Below are positions 45,520 through 57,079 of a stretch of 64,000 nt of DNA, piece after piece. The notes under the pieces are model-generated. The model ran no database searches. It was not told where the DNA came from and saw only the letters and a list, made by a program, of their open reading frames with translations. This DNA is from Timema cristinae (lineage: Eukaryota > Arthropoda > Insecta > Phasmatodea > Timematidae), in the NCBI GenBank assembly GCA_039000515.1, contig JBCFYV010011172.1, positions 75,137,250 through 75,201,249 on the forward strand. Reading direction: 5' to 3'. The stretch's first letter is position 1, and every line of letters begins with the position of its first letter. A program made the translations under genes and the position numbers.

Positions 45520-45830
45520 TTATTTTATATTTGGGTCATTTATATCTGTAAACTATCGTAATAAATTAAATTACTAAATGAGACCTTGACAATTAATGTC
45601 TCGAGCACCGACCTTTCAAGCACTGTCTAACATCTTACTAATGACTCCGGTTCAAAGCTCAGCTTGTACTAACAGTATACATATACCTACAGTGATAAGA
45701 GAACAAATAAAGTAAAAGTGGTTTTGAGGCAAACTAAAAGTAGGCCCCGATAATTAATAACGCTAAAAATTACCACAGTTTAAAAAAATGGTAACAGTAA
45801 TATAGGCAACTCTGCTCAGACGTGTCGGGT
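45520..45830. other. Stretch without recognised features
   Basis: AT-rich spacer between the hAT derivative and the 24-bp tandem array; nothing else is seen. Confidence 0.5.
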
Positions 45831-45832
45831 TT

Positions 45833-46024
45833 CTTAGCTCAGTCAGTGTTTGATACATTAGCTCAGTCAATATCTGAAACCTTAGCTCAGATAGTGACTG
45901 GTACTTAAGATGAGTCAGTGTCTGGTACCTTAGATCAGTCAGTGTCTGGTACCTTAGTACAGCTAGTATCTGATACCTTAGCTCAGTCAGTGTCCGGTAC
46001 CTTAGCTCACTCGTTATCATGTTT
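45833..46024 (+). repeat. 24-bp tandem repeat of an A-box-like motif, 8 units
   Basis: Eight 24-bp units (cttagctcagtcagtgtctg, gtac) run head to tail with moderate divergence. Each unit holds ttagctcagtcag, close to the D-arm and A box of a tRNA (tagctcagtcgg). A B-box-like ggtttcgattcc lies at 46048-46059, at the distance expected from the last unit. The array therefore looks like a tRNA-derived head whose A box was amplified. Because 24 is a multiple of three, an 85-residue minus-strand ORF is open here; it is an artefact. Confidence 0.85.
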
Positions 46025-46075
46025 GCTTTTTATGTACCAAGTGTCCTGGTTTCGATTCCGGTCATGGAGTAAAGA
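46025..46075 (+). repeat. tRNA-like T-arm after the A-box array
   Basis: The string gtcctggtttcgattccggt resembles the T-arm and B box of a tRNA or tRNA-derived SINE. There is no recognisable downstream SINE body. Confidence 0.45.
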
Positions 46076-46079
46076 TGAA

Positions 46080-47270
46080 TCAAGTGTGAAACTATGATTT
46101 TTTTTATTTCACAGTGATTAATTAACGTTTGTGTGGCTTGGTATTGTATCTGTTTAAAAGTTGAGTTAGCCAGAAAGATGAGTACTAATATAGGCCTAAT
46201 TCTTTATACCCTCTTTACAACCGTACAGACTATACTATTTTCTTACGCTAATTGAGTAATAATGAGGAGGGTATAATTTGATGAAATACTCCTTCATTTT
46301 CGGTTAGGCTAAGGGGGAAATAATTTATGGAAAATAATGCCATTAAATTCTCTCATTTGTTCCTCTATATCCCTTTCCTCCGCAAATTAGACTGGTTGTT
46401 TATTCCAGTTGTGTAGCAGTGTTGGCTAGGCCCAATTATTTGGTTTAGGAAGTACACGTTAAATTCTCATAATAAGTACAAATAGAGAATAGTTTAAAAC
46501 CCAATAAATAATAATATTGACCAGATAAAGAAGCAATAAATTATAATAGAATATATATGAAGAAGCAATAAAAAAATATTTTAGCATAAATAGAAAGTCA
46601 ATATTAATAGGTAGATGAAAAAGAAATCATATCATTGGATGAATAAAGAAGCAATAAATATTAAAAGAGAATAGTTGTAGAAGTATCATATTTACTATCA
46701 TTAAAACACTTCACTAATAAAATATTTATTTTTCAAACAAAAATAATTTCCAAAGTTTCAGATAAAAACTTCTAATTATACCCTTTTGAGCCTTTCTTTG
46801 GGCTAAAGAGGAATGCATGTAAAGAGTATTTTAACTTTGACTTCAAAACAAAATTTATACATCTTTCTCTTTGTTTCCCTCTCCCCATTTTTATTCTTCA
46901 TTTACTCTAGTCTATCGCCCGAAATTTCAGTCATTGAACTTCCTCCGTGAAATGACTTTCATGTAGCTATAAGGAAAATTGACCTTTTACTTCTTTTTCC
47001 TTTCAATATTATATTTTTTTATCGAAGCATATTGAGTTTGAACGAAGAGAAAAATCGTATTTCAAATATTACAAGGCGTAGGAAAGGATTATTTTTTTAA
47101 ATCTCATGCTATGAAAAAAATAGTTAATTTAGTTGTTAAACTAGTGTAGGCGTTGTAGAAATAAACTAAAATAAATGTTCTGAATGAATTTGAAGCTACA
47201 TTTTAAAGGATAAAAAAACAAATAATTACTTTGAAATAAGCGTATATTGGATAATATAACCGTAATCAGG
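46080..47270. other. AT-rich stretch without genes
   Basis: The only pattern is a loose recurrence of aagaagcaataaa between 46528 and 46665. I see no coding or mobile-element signal. Confidence 0.5.
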
Positions 47271-47274
47271 TATT

Positions 47275-47770
47275 CTTCACACTTTGTCTTACTCAAGGTC
47301 CTAGATATAAGTATTTTGGCTACTATATTGAAGTGGGAAAAAGGAAGGTAGAATTTAGAGGAAATGTACTGCATTTTGCATTTATTGAGAATGGGAAACC
47401 ATTTAGGAAAATACATCTTCAGTATATCCGACTGCCTTGGTGGCGTAGTTGGCTAACGCGCTTGTCGTGTTGGTCTCGACTGCTGAGGATGGGAAGACTA
47501 AGGTTCGAATCTCGGTGGTTGAACTGGGGTAGGTTTTTCCTAAATGGTTTTTCACTCTCCCTCCACGCAAATGCGGGTTCACTTCCTCTAATTCAACCTT
47601 CCCAATTCCTAATCAATTAGCGTAATTAGTACTTAAAGCGTACAACCCGAACGGTTAGTAAGATGCGGTGCTAAATAAAATATATATGCGACTGGGACCC
47701 GAACCCTAACCTGCTCATCATCGGTAAACCAGACTAAATTACTACGATATTTATACCGTATAACCACCAG
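47275..47770 (-). repeat. SINE family B, split by a family A SINE
   Basis: The reversed body (ggaaggtagaatttagagga, gggaaaccatttaggaaaat) ends at 47434, and the reversed head (gcgactgggacccgaaccct, then accagactaaattac) resumes at 47695. The family A insertion lies between. Confidence 0.75.
47435..47682 (+). repeat. SINE family A inside family B, TSD
   Basis: The A box tggcgtagttgg is intact, but the B box is damaged (gttcgaatctcggtggttga, a short deletion after it). Body and shared tail (aacggttagtaagatgcggt, gc) follow. The flanks tatatccgactg (47423-47434) and tatatgcgactg (47683-47694) differ by one base. Confidence 0.88.
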
Positions 47771-48094
47771 GATCTGTACAACATTTATTTAAATAATCAT
47801 TTAAAAAAATGAAAAGGTTAGGAACGTTTCAAAAATAGTTATTTTATTTGTAGGCCAACATTTTAAGATCACCCACCGGATGAGGATATCGATGAAAGAG
47901 TTTGAGTCAACCCAATAACTGGATGAGAATGTTAGAACCTCCACACACAAATGCTGCTATTTAGTGGAGGTGAAGGTGTGTGTGATGTATCGCCTCAGTT
48001 CCCAGCCTACAATCTGTCATCTGATCTCATTTAGCGCCCTTTCTCTCCTCCTTAATTACATCGTCCTCTAAGCGACAATTACTGCGGGGAGCTC

Positions 48095-48770
48095 CTTAAG
48101 GTCATTTGACAACAAACACTTTATTGCACAGTTTTAACAAGTGTATAATTATAAGTTATTACATAATGGTTTAATGATTTAAAATCATTACCGTTTACGA
48201 GCTATAAGGGCTCAAACTTGCTATTTTATGCTTTTTATGTACAAATTGTCAAGGTAAGGTAATTGAAATATAGGGCTGGAATCTAGTATAACTAGATATT
48301 CATATGATGTGTAACACAATTAAATATTTATAATATAAATTTTAGATGTTTTTCACTATTCATAAACCGTGGTTCGGATTCCACGTTAAACTGTAGGTCC
48401 TTCATTTCATCTCATAATCACCCTACCATTACACATTAGCGTAAGAGCGTATAATCCGAACGGGTAGTAAGACGCGGTGCTAATAATAATAATAATAATA
48501 ATAATAACAATACTATTCATAAATATTAATAATATCAATAATATACATTTAGTAAATATATAATTGTATACACCTCATATGAATGTCTAATTATACAAAT
48601 TGTCAGCCCCACATATTAATTACATTACCGTGCTACGCAAAAAAAAAAGCATCAGATAACACGTTTGATTCCTTATAGCTTCGTAAGCTGTAATGATTTG
48701 AAATCATTAATCCACTTTTTATAGTTTATAACTATACTCTTGTTAAGTTACGAATAACCTTAATAAACAG
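48095..48770. mobile_element. Inverted-repeat element, copy 1
   Basis: The segment 48120-48250 (cagttttaacaagtgtataa, tgatttaaaatcatta, acgagctataagggctcaaa) is the diverged inverse complement of 48640-48745. It begins near ccttaaggtcatttgacaac. A truncated family C SINE (48367-48511) is inserted in its centre. The right terminus is not clear. A related copy lies at 54285-55295. Confidence 0.6.
48367..48511 (+). repeat. SINE family C, 5' truncated, 12-bp TSD
   Basis: It starts abruptly at ccgtggttcggattccacgt and ends with the shared tail and AAT units. The repeat actattcataaa borders it exactly at 48355-48366 and 48512-48523. Confidence 0.92.
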
Positions 48771-48929
48771 CAACCCTCTTTTGAGAAAAACATTCTTAGT
48801 GAGAATCACTCAAATAGGCTCCTAGTAAGTTCAGACACTAGAGCAGTGATGGAAAATATATGGCACATCGACAAATTAAAAAGATACGCATTAAATACAA
48901 CTTTTACCATCGTGGTATAACTTTTTTTG

Positions 48930-48934
<5 letters not shown>

Positions 48935-48985
<51 letters not shown>

Positions 48986-48992
48986 TTGTTTA

Positions 48993-49056
<64 letters not shown>

Positions 49057-49338
49057 GCAACGGTCTTACTACCCGTTCGGGTTATACGCACTTACGCTAA
49101 TGTGTAATGGTAGGGTGGTTGTGAGATGAAATGGAGGACCTACAGTTTAACGTGGAAACCGAACCACGGTGGAGGCCTGGCATTACCCACATTCACAAGT
49201 TGTGATTAATACACGTCTTGTCAGAGGTGAAGGAAGGTTTTGGTAATCAGATAAATCTGTGCCGGGGCCGAGGATTGAATCCCGGACCCCCAGCACAGAA
49301 GTCCGACACCTTACCCCTAGACCACCAGGTCACCCACT
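48935..49338 (-). repeat. SINE family C, full length, long ATT run, TSD
   Basis: The minus-strand copy has a tail of about 40 ATT/TTA units at 48935-49055, the reversed shared tail, the complete body, the B box inside ggattgaatcccggaccccc, and the A box in ttacccctagaccaccaggt. The flanks ctttttttgaagta (48921-48934) and cttttttgaagta (49339-49351) differ only by one T. The short open frame that starts at 49259 is this SINE running into flank. Confidence 0.92.
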
Positions 49339-49544
49339 CTTTTTTGAAGTAAATCATATTTCGACAGCCATATCATTCATTAAATGTCATGGGATGGCGA
49401 TCTTTATGAAATCAACAGATAGAATCCTTCTTGACTCGTATTTAAGTGCATCATGTGTTATGTGGATGACAGCAGACTATGAACCAAACCTAAATATCTT
49501 GGCTAGTAAAATACAACATGAATCTCAACACACACGTTTAAAAT

Positions 49545-49755
49545 GCCTACACATATGTACTAATTACGCTAATGAGCCGGGGATGAGGAAGTTGTATTTA
49601 AAGGAAGTGTTTCCGCTTTCTGTGAGGGGAGAGTGGAAAACCATTTAAGAAAAACTACCCGCAGTACACCCGACTGGGATTCAAAATCTGATCTCCCTGT
49701 CATCAGCAGTTTAGTCTAATGAGAGACCGACACCTTAGACCATGTGGTACCCGCT
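49545..49755 (-). repeat. SINE family B, minus strand
   Basis: The + strand shows reversed pieces of family B: actaattacgctaatgagcc, gggagagtggaaaaccattt, cagtacacccgactgggatt and cttagaccatgtggtacccg. The tail beyond 49545 is missing. Confidence 0.7.
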
Positions 49756-49759
49756 ACAA

Positions 49760-50140
49760 GTTAATATTAATTAAAATATAACCTTTTTCAAACTAATATG
49801 GAATACATTATCGAGGTTTTTGAATTTAACAAGTACCTATCCATTTATTGCAATTTTTCCACTACAGATTAAACTCTAAATGTTTCTACTATACGTTATT
49901 AAAATTATTGTAGTTTAAGACACTCAATTTGACAGTTTAATAAAAAGGAATCTTTAAAATTTAAGGATTATTAAATATTACGATTTGCTTCTAACTATCC
50001 ATCACACTTCTTAATATTCAACCAGTTATAATGTTTAAATACTCATTAAATGTAAGAGGGCACACTGGACTAGTTCAAAATTTAGCTACCTAGTCTCTAA
50101 ACGGCACACTGATCAGAAAAGTTTCGCCATCCCTACATTA
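49760..50140. other. AT-rich spacer, nothing recognised
   Basis: No ORF or repeat structure is seen between the SINE and the 69-bp array. Confidence 0.5.
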
Positions 50141-50159
50141 AGAGAGAACAAAAACGGAG

Positions 50160-51055
50160 GGAGTAGATCACAGCTACTAACGAGTTCAGGCACTAGACCC
50201 TGCTACATTGGCTCTATAGAGTGGATGGATAGATCACAGCTACTACTATCGAGTTCAGGCACTAGACCCTGCTAGACTGGCTCTATAGAGAGTGAATGTA
50301 GTAGATCACAGATTTTAGTAAATTCAGGCACTAGAGCGTGTTTGAATGGTCCTATAGAGAGTGAATGTAAATCACAACTATTAGCGAATTCAGGCACTAG
50401 AGAGTGTTTGAATGGCTCTATAGAGAGTGGATGTAGTAGATTACAGCTATTAGCGAGTTCAGGCACTCGAGCGTGTTTGAATGGCTCTATAGAAAGCGGA
50501 TGTAGTAGATCACAGTTATTAGCGAGTTCAGGCACTAGAGAGTGTTTGAATGGCTCTATAGAAAGTGGATGTAGTAGATCACAGTTATTAGCGAGTTCAG
50601 GCACTAGAGAGTGTTTGAATGGCTCTATAGAGAGTGGATGTAGTAGATTACAGCTATTAGCGAGTTCAGGCACTCGAGCGTGTTTGAATGGCTCTATAGA
50701 AAGTGGATGTAGTAGATCACAGTTATTAGCGAGTTCAGGCACTCGAGCGTGTTTGAATGGCTCTATAGAAAGTGGATGTAGTAGATCACAGTTATTAGCT
50801 AGTTCAGGCACTCGAGCGTGTTTGAATGGCTCTATAGAAAGTGGATGTAGTAGATCACAGCTATTAGCGAATTCAGGCACTAGAGAGTGTTTGAATGGCT
50901 CTATAGAAAGTGGATGTAGTAGATCACAGTTATTAGCGAGTTCAGGCACTAGAGCGTGTTTGAATGGCTCTATAAGAGTGGATGTAGTAGATCACAGTTA
51001 TTAGCGAGTTCAGGCACTAGAGCGTGTTTGAACGGTTCTATAAGAGTGGATGAAG
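50160..51055. repeat. 69-bp minisatellite, about 13 copies
   Basis: The unit (gttcaggcactagagagtgt, ttgaatggctctatagaaag, tggatgtagtagatcacagt, tattagcga) repeats about 13 times; the first two units are diverged and shorter. Because 69 is 23 codons, long ORFs stay open on both strands (220 residues on plus, 225 on minus), with a 23-residue repeat such as LNGSIESGCSRSQLLASSGT. Neither has a promoter, splice context or known family, so I call no gene. Confidence 0.95.
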
Positions 51056-51059
51056 CTTA

Positions 51060-51196
51060 GCTTAAGTGTTGCAGAGCTTGCTTGTTTTACCGCTGACGCA
51101 CTGCAGGTGCCCGTCGAAACTCTCCCCGGCGATACAAAGCGAGAGGTGGTGTCTCAGGGTGAATCACCCTCCCCCACTCTCTCTCCCTCTCTCTGC

Positions 51197-51227
<31 letters not shown>

Positions 51228-51300
51228 AACAAACTACGATACTCTGCTCCATCTCATTGATTCCACTGGCGTGAAGCAGCCGAGTTGCGAGGGAGGTTTC
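51060..51300. other. GC-richer patch with CT microsatellite
   Basis: The segment 51090-51165 is locally GC-rich (gcaggtgcccgtcgaaactc, tccccggcgat). It is followed by a CT run at about 51176-51223, read as GA repeats on the other strand. Such GA repeats bind GAGA-factor-like proteins in insects. No gene is visible on either side, so a promoter is only a possibility. Confidence 0.35.
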
Positions 51301-52495
51301 TTCCAGTCCACTACAATTATCCCCTAATAAATAGCTGGATTAGAGGGAAGATCTTTGAACTGGAAATTATTTGGCCCTCTCAAATGGAATATTGTTTTAG
51401 AGCACGACTTGAAAACTAACTCATTGACATAGCATACGCATAGGGAAATGTCCTCATACTTCTGTATGCCTTAGTATAATGACGGTTTGGAAGCCTTAAG
51501 CTCACTAAAATGACCTTCATTTACATTAGAGTGAGATTATGTGACGCTGCCAAAAATGAATTTATTTGTTCAAGCAAGGATAGATCTAATAACCTTTTTT
51601 TTTCAACCGTTTACTATGATAGCAGGATTCTGACATTTCGCGAGAATAGTCCTTATAAATGAGTTAATTTCACCTTTTTATGAATTTTGTAAAAACTAAA
51701 AATCTCTAAGTGCGAGGTTTTAATCCTTTAAATGTGTTTTATTTTAGTTATGATACTTTAATATTCCCTTTAAAAATACTTTGCGCGTTATAATTTAACA
51801 CATATTGACTATCCGACTCTTAATACCAGCATTTAAGATTTGCTTATCATGTTTAGTTTCACTTGAGACTCACTAACATTAAGATATAAGCAAACCCAAC
51901 GTTCAAAGTGTTAATCGCAAAACGCACGTCTTTATTAATAATGTTTTGATATATAATTTTAAATAGACAAATAAGTTAGCTATATCTAGGACTAGGTTTT
52001 AGGTTAGCTAAAAATGGTCAGTAATTTACCAATATAGGTCTTGATTATATTAAAATTGCTAAAAAATGACTTCATATTTACAAAAAAAATCACCCAAATA
52101 TGTAAATAGAATCTCAAGAGGAGTGCACATGAATATATCAAACAATCCTTTTAAAAATTGAAACTAAAATAGATTTGTATGTGATGAAAAAAACCTTTGG
52201 CAAATAAACTTTTACATTTCACTAAACAAGAGCATTGATTTAATAAAACCTACTTCAAAAGCAATAGCAGAAATATGTCTATCCTGGTTGCAGTGTTCCA
52301 ACAGGAATGGGAATTTTCCTAGCACAAAGGTAAACTGTTCGTTTGGAGTCTCACCTAATACTGTCAGCCCGACAACAATGTTGATAAGTATTACGTTTGA
52401 GTATTCCTAAAGCTACAAAACATCGATCTAATTCAACACAAATGCATAAAAATCGTTACTAAAAACTTATTCAACCATAAAAATAAGACCTAAAA
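51300..52495. other. AT-rich stretch, nothing recognised
   Basis: No coding, terminal-repeat or SINE signal was found. Confidence 0.5.
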
Positions 52496-52509
52496 ACTCA
52501 TAAAGGTAA

Positions 52510-52511
<2 letters not shown>

Positions 52512-52564
<53 letters not shown>

Positions 52565-52831
52565 GCACCGCGTCTTACTACCCATTCGGGTTATACGCAC
52601 TTACGCTAATGTGTAAGGGATAGGGTGATTGTGAGATGAAATGAATGACCTACAGTTTAACGTGGAATCCGAACCACGGTGGAGGCCTGGCATTCCCCCC
52701 ATTCACAAGATGTCTTGTCAGAGGTGAAGGAAGGGTTTGGTAATCAGATAAATCTTTGCCGGGACCAAGGATTGAACCCCGGCCGCCAGCATAGAAGTCT
52801 GACACCTTACCCCTAGACCACCAGGTCACCC
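52512..52831 (-). repeat. SINE family C, full length, TSD
   Basis: An ATT run (about 18 units), the reversed tail (accgcgtcttactacccatt), the body, a B box in aggattgaaccccggccgcc and an A box in ttacccctagaccaccaggt are present. The flanks ataaaggtaaat (52500-52511) and ataatggtaaat (52832-52843) differ by one base. A 67-residue minus-strand ORF is just this SINE. Confidence 0.93.
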
Positions 52832-53139
52832 ATAATGGTAAATAAAAACTCAAAAGTTACTTTTAAATATAATATTTCTTCAATCAAGCGAACGTAAACA
52901 AAGTTTATGAGAACGTGAGTATTGTCTGGGATGTAAAAAAAACAAAACTTATTTCATACAAATTCGAGATCTTGTCATAACTTTTGATCAATTAGACCAA
53001 TCATTGCAACCAAGAATTAAATTTACTCTCCTAGTGTTGTATATATTTACCTAAAGCGCATAATAAAATATATGGATAATATACTCGTACTAATGAAACA
53101 TAATCAGGCTGATTCCACTATTAAAAATATTATTTACGC

Positions 53140-53420
53140 ACCACGTCTTATTACTAATCCAAGCTATTTGCACACTTCCATCAATTGGAAAGAGATATGG
53201 TGGGAAGAATTCTATAGGAAATGTGCCCGTGTTTGCGTAGAGGGAGCGTGTAGAACATTTGGGTGAACACCACCCTTGGTACCACCCAGTCGAGATTTGA
53301 ACCCTGTCTTCCTCATCACAAACAAATCATACGATATTATGCTGACGTTTCAGACCGCGTATCCACATATGACATCCTTCTTAATTTGGCACGTGCTCGT
53401 TTACCCCTCCTCTTCTAAAC
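53140..53420 (-). repeat. SINE family B, minus strand, decayed
   Basis: The reversed tail (caccacgtcttattactaat), reversed body (aatgtgcccgtgtttgcgta, gagggagcgtgtagaaca) and head (agtcgagatttgaaccctgt) are visible. Confidence 0.55.
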
Positions 53421-53989
53421 TAAGGACAAAATCAGCCCTAGACACTAACAAGAATATACGAGGTTCGGTAAAAATAAATTCATTTTAATAAGTGTGAGGT
53501 CTGAAAGTCCTTCCTTATCCGGGCAAAGGACGAGATCCTAGAGTTGTCTGGGATAGTTTTTTACAAACGACCTACTAGGGGAATTAAATACGTACTCTCG
53601 ACAGGCAGAATATATTCAGTGCAATATTTGCAGCATAAATACATTCCTCTATGCTCCCAAAATAGTTTAACAGATAGATAGCTTTTTAATGCAGAAAAAT
53701 CTAGTGTCGATTTGGGGAAATTTGAATTTGTTTTGACGATATTTGGGCAAGGTGGTACACTTTGAGTAATAGAGCTGTAATTCAATTCCCGCCAGATGAT
53801 TTGAAAATGGTTTTCTTACATGTCATATTATAATCCTTTCTGTGCGCGAATTATTGTGTTCTACCAGTTTTATTATGCTTGGCATATTTTCATCCTGATA
53901 GATTTAGAAAATTACATTTTTTGCTGTAAACATTAATTTTTATTCGTGCTTAATGTTTTATTCTCCGGCCGGAATTTCCACATGTTTAT

Positions 53990-54180
53990 ACTAAAGGGGT
54001 GTGGATGAGAAAGGTAAAACTTAGAGTAAATGTACCCACGTATGAGTGGTGTGGGAGAGCTCAGGAAAAAAAAACCCACCTCAGTGCACCCGGCCAGGAT
54101 TTCTTGGATCTTGACTTCCCCGTCTTAGATAAACCAGACCAGATGAGGTTGATGCCTTAGCCAGCGTGCCCACCGATGAG
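53990..54180 (-). repeat. SINE family B, minus strand
   Basis: The reversed body (aaacttagagtaaatgtacc, cacgtatgagtg), a poly-A-like run of 9 A, cacccggccaggatttcttg and head cagaccagatgaggttgatg, with ccttagccagcgtgcccacc, are present. Confidence 0.6.
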
Positions 54181-54284
54181 GTAAGGATGTATCGATCCAG
54201 GATAATAAATTATTTACTAGCTCAGTTTGAGACAACAGGACAGGAGGCGGAAGAAGAATAGTGTAAGCACTGGTCATCAGTGAC

Positions 54285-55295
54285 GTACTTAAGGTCATTC
54301 GACAATAACAACTTTATCGCACAGTTTTAACAATTGTATAGTTATAAGCTACCTGCTTCGTTGACCGCATGGTCTAGGGCGTCACTCTTGTGATAGAGTA
54401 GACTGCCGATGACAGGGAGTTTAATCTTGAATCCCAGTCGGGTGTATTGAGGGGGGTTATTCATAAAGAGCTTTCCACTTCTCTTCTACGCAAATGCTTG
54501 TGCATTTCCTCTAAATTCAACCTTCATCATTCCTAACTCATTAGGGTTATTAGTAAAAATGCGTTTAACCTGAACAGGTAGTAAGAAGTTGTACTAAAAA
54601 TAAATAAATTAAAATCTATAACTAGTGATTCAATTATCTCAAATCATTACGGTTCACGAGCTATAAAGGTCAAACTTGCTATTTTATGTTTTTCCCGTAC
54701 CACTGTTAAGGTAATAATTAATAAATGGGGCTGAAATTTTACCATAACTAGAGCTGTACACTCTGGAATATTTATAATATATTAAATATTGTTTTTAAAG
54801 AATAAGCAGTTTAAAAGTGGTAACAATACATTATTTGTAATCATACATAAATATTCTTATTTTTAAACTCTGATAATTTGATCTTATCTCAATTTTGTAG
54901 TACACAATGTCATTATTTAACCTAATTTGTTTTTTAACCCAACTTTAATCGTTAATTTTATTAATGTGTCCAACTCTATAACTGCAAATATGGTTTTGAA
55001 ATATCTAGTTCATGAAATTTCTTGTTTTGTTTGTACAATACTGTACTGTGGAGACAACACAAACTAGCAGAACATAATATACTAGACCAAGGAAGAGATT
55101 CAGATAATCCCAACTAATGACAAGCCAGGTAAAACGAAAGCTGGCTTCCTTTTCGATGTTGCTGGAATGAGATGAGATATTACTACTGGCTTTTTTCCAA
55201 GCTAGCCCCCTGAAACTCTATTTGGGAAGCTCCCTTTCAATATGTTATAGACTCAAAAAAATCTTAGTAATTTCACTTGTCAAATGACCTTAAAT
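54285..55295. mobile_element. Inverted-repeat element, copy 2
   Basis: The left end cttaaggtcattcgacaata (54287) and the right end cacttgtcaaatgaccttaa (about 55275-55294) are inverse complements over about 17 bp. The left interior (cgcacagttttaacaattgt, acgagctataaaggtcaaac) matches copy 1 at 48095-48260. A family B SINE at 54349-54600 splits it. It is non-coding. Confidence 0.65.
54349..54600 (+). repeat. SINE family B inside inverted-repeat element
   Basis: The head cttcgttgaccgcatggtct, a decayed B box (ttgaatcccagtcgggtgta), the body and the tail cctgaacaggtagtaagaag are present. No clean TSD is seen. Confidence 0.7.
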
Positions 55296-55344
55296 GATCT
55301 AGATGAGGATGGTGACTTTTTAGAAACAGCAGCAGAACTCGCTT

Positions 55345-55372
55345 AGAGAGAGAAAGAGAGAGAGAGAGAAAG
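55345..55372. repeat. GA microsatellite
   Basis: This is a short interrupted GA run with no gene context. Confidence 0.8.
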
Positions 55373-55718
55373 TAAGGAAAACCACACGCCCAAAAAAATT
55401 ATTTGTACATCAGTTAAAAGCTAGGCCCAGATCTTTAAATATCTGGCCGTTTATTAAAATGAAACAAAAATATACAAATTAACATTTTAAAGTGATTTTT
55501 TTAACTAATATAAAAAAGTTCATCACCTCCACATTGTTCTCTCAATTAAATAACGTAGTATGACCTAAATTCAATCTTGAGGCTTATTTACGCCTACCTT
55601 ATTAATTACAGTAAGTGTAGCATTGTCTACTGATAGTGTGCGTAAGAAGGGATGGCTATGATAACATTTCTTGTAAAAATAGATCGACAAACAAAACAGC
55701 TCTCCATCTATTGGATCA

Positions 55719-55755
55719 TTTGTTTGCCCTGTGACGTCATTTCTTGGCAAACAAA
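55719..55755. promoter_or_regulatory. CRE motif inside a forkhead-like inverted repeat
   Basis: The palindrome tgacgtca (55732-55739) is a consensus CREB/ATF site. It lies between the perfect 10-bp inverted repeat tttgtttgcc (55719-55728) and ggcaaacaaa (55746-55755), which contain forkhead-type tgtttgc cores. Enhancer activity is inferred only. Confidence 0.4.
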
Positions 55756-56324
55756 AGCCCCTCTAAGCCTGCAGATCTCTCAACCCTTTCAGAGCGAACC
55801 CGTAACAAATATTATTTTTTGTTACCAAAATGAAATTGTGGTAGGAAGGTCGATAAAATATAAACGTTGCTAAATCTACTTTTATATGTTCATAGACTAA
55901 TTAGTATTTTCTGGTGCTATCATTTTTAACAAATCGTATTAATTACTATAAGATAGGTCCTAATAATAATAAAGTTTCATTTTGTAAATATCGAGAACAA
56001 AAAAATACGTACTATATTATGTTATAAGCTAATGACGATATCTGCATTTTTTAAACACTTATAAAATGTTTTTAGTTTTGCATTTTAAAAATACCAGTTA
56101 AATAATTAATGTTTGAAATTACATATTTTCACTAATACAAAATAAAATAGTTATATAAGATTTATAGTAGATCAATGGAAAAAATAAAATTAGCTTTTCT
56201 CACCAACCTGCCCCGGTCTCCTCTACACAACATTAAATAACTTTTGAATCTTTAAAATAGCGACCATTTGTACTACATTTCCCTCCTCACAATTATGTAT
56301 TATAAAACATAAAATAAATGATGC

Positions 56325-56368
56325 TTGAGGGCTGCAGATGGGCCACGAACCACTCCTGGAAGACCCTG
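56325..56368 (-). mobile_element. hAT-like terminal fragment
   Basis: On the minus strand it starts cagggtcttccaggagtggt and continues cgtggcccatctgcagccct. The style is that of a hAT terminus similar to the one at 18740. No partner end was found. Confidence 0.4.
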
Positions 56369-57079
56369 CTCTAAATCTATGTTCCTATCACGATACTTGG
56401 AGGCGTTCTCTGAGCGATCAGGACTTTCAGCCATTTTGCAGAACGTTACTTTAGTGCGTGTGGTTAGTAGTTCGATAGTTTAGTATGGATACCAGCATGA
56501 AATTTCGCACATACATTCTCCACTATGACCTAGTTTAAAACCTATTGAGATACAACTCATATCCCCCCCTGTGGGAGGATGGGGTGGGTGATGGGAGCAA
56601 ATGTCATCGGATTGAGGATTTTTGACTTTGTTTTGTAAACGGGACATTTTATCAAAATATGTATATGGCCAAATACGTTCAAAATAAAATTATCTATATT
56701 AAAGACAGTTGATATTTTTTTGACATGATGAACCGTTAGGCCAAAATATTGAATTTTAATCCATAAAAATAGGTAAAAACGCTACGCACCAGCTTTATTC
56801 CACTTTTAAGTAACTAAAGGAAGGAATGGTGAACAAAAACAAAGGTCAAAATTGTATGTAAGGTACCGTTATTTTGTGTTGCTTTAACTGTTAAAAAGTA
56901 TTTTTTTAAACAAATTAACAAAATAACTGTGGGAATTTCTGTCTTCTGGAAACTAATTATCATTATCATTTGAAGAAGTTATATCAGATTGAAAAAAAGA
57001 AACCAGATTTTACACATAATACATTTATTCTTTACACTAAACAAGCATTTTCTTTTAAAACAAGTAATTTGTAAAAGTT

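Larger units (their letters stand above)
55300..57075. other. AT-rich stretch; CRE-like palindrome and a hAT-like end
   Basis: The 73-residue ORF at 55652-55873 has no family resemblance and is not called. The only structured parts are at 55719-55755 and 56325-56368. Confidence 0.45.

Noticed and set aside
49259..49648. 129-residue ORF as a host gene
   Set aside because: Its first part is the family C SINE on the opposite strand and the rest runs into another SINE; no conserved motif is seen.
50272..51004. ORFs of 225 (minus) and 220 (plus) residues
   Set aside because: They exist only because the 69-bp repeat unit is a multiple of three and lacks stops; both strands are open at once and no known domain appears.
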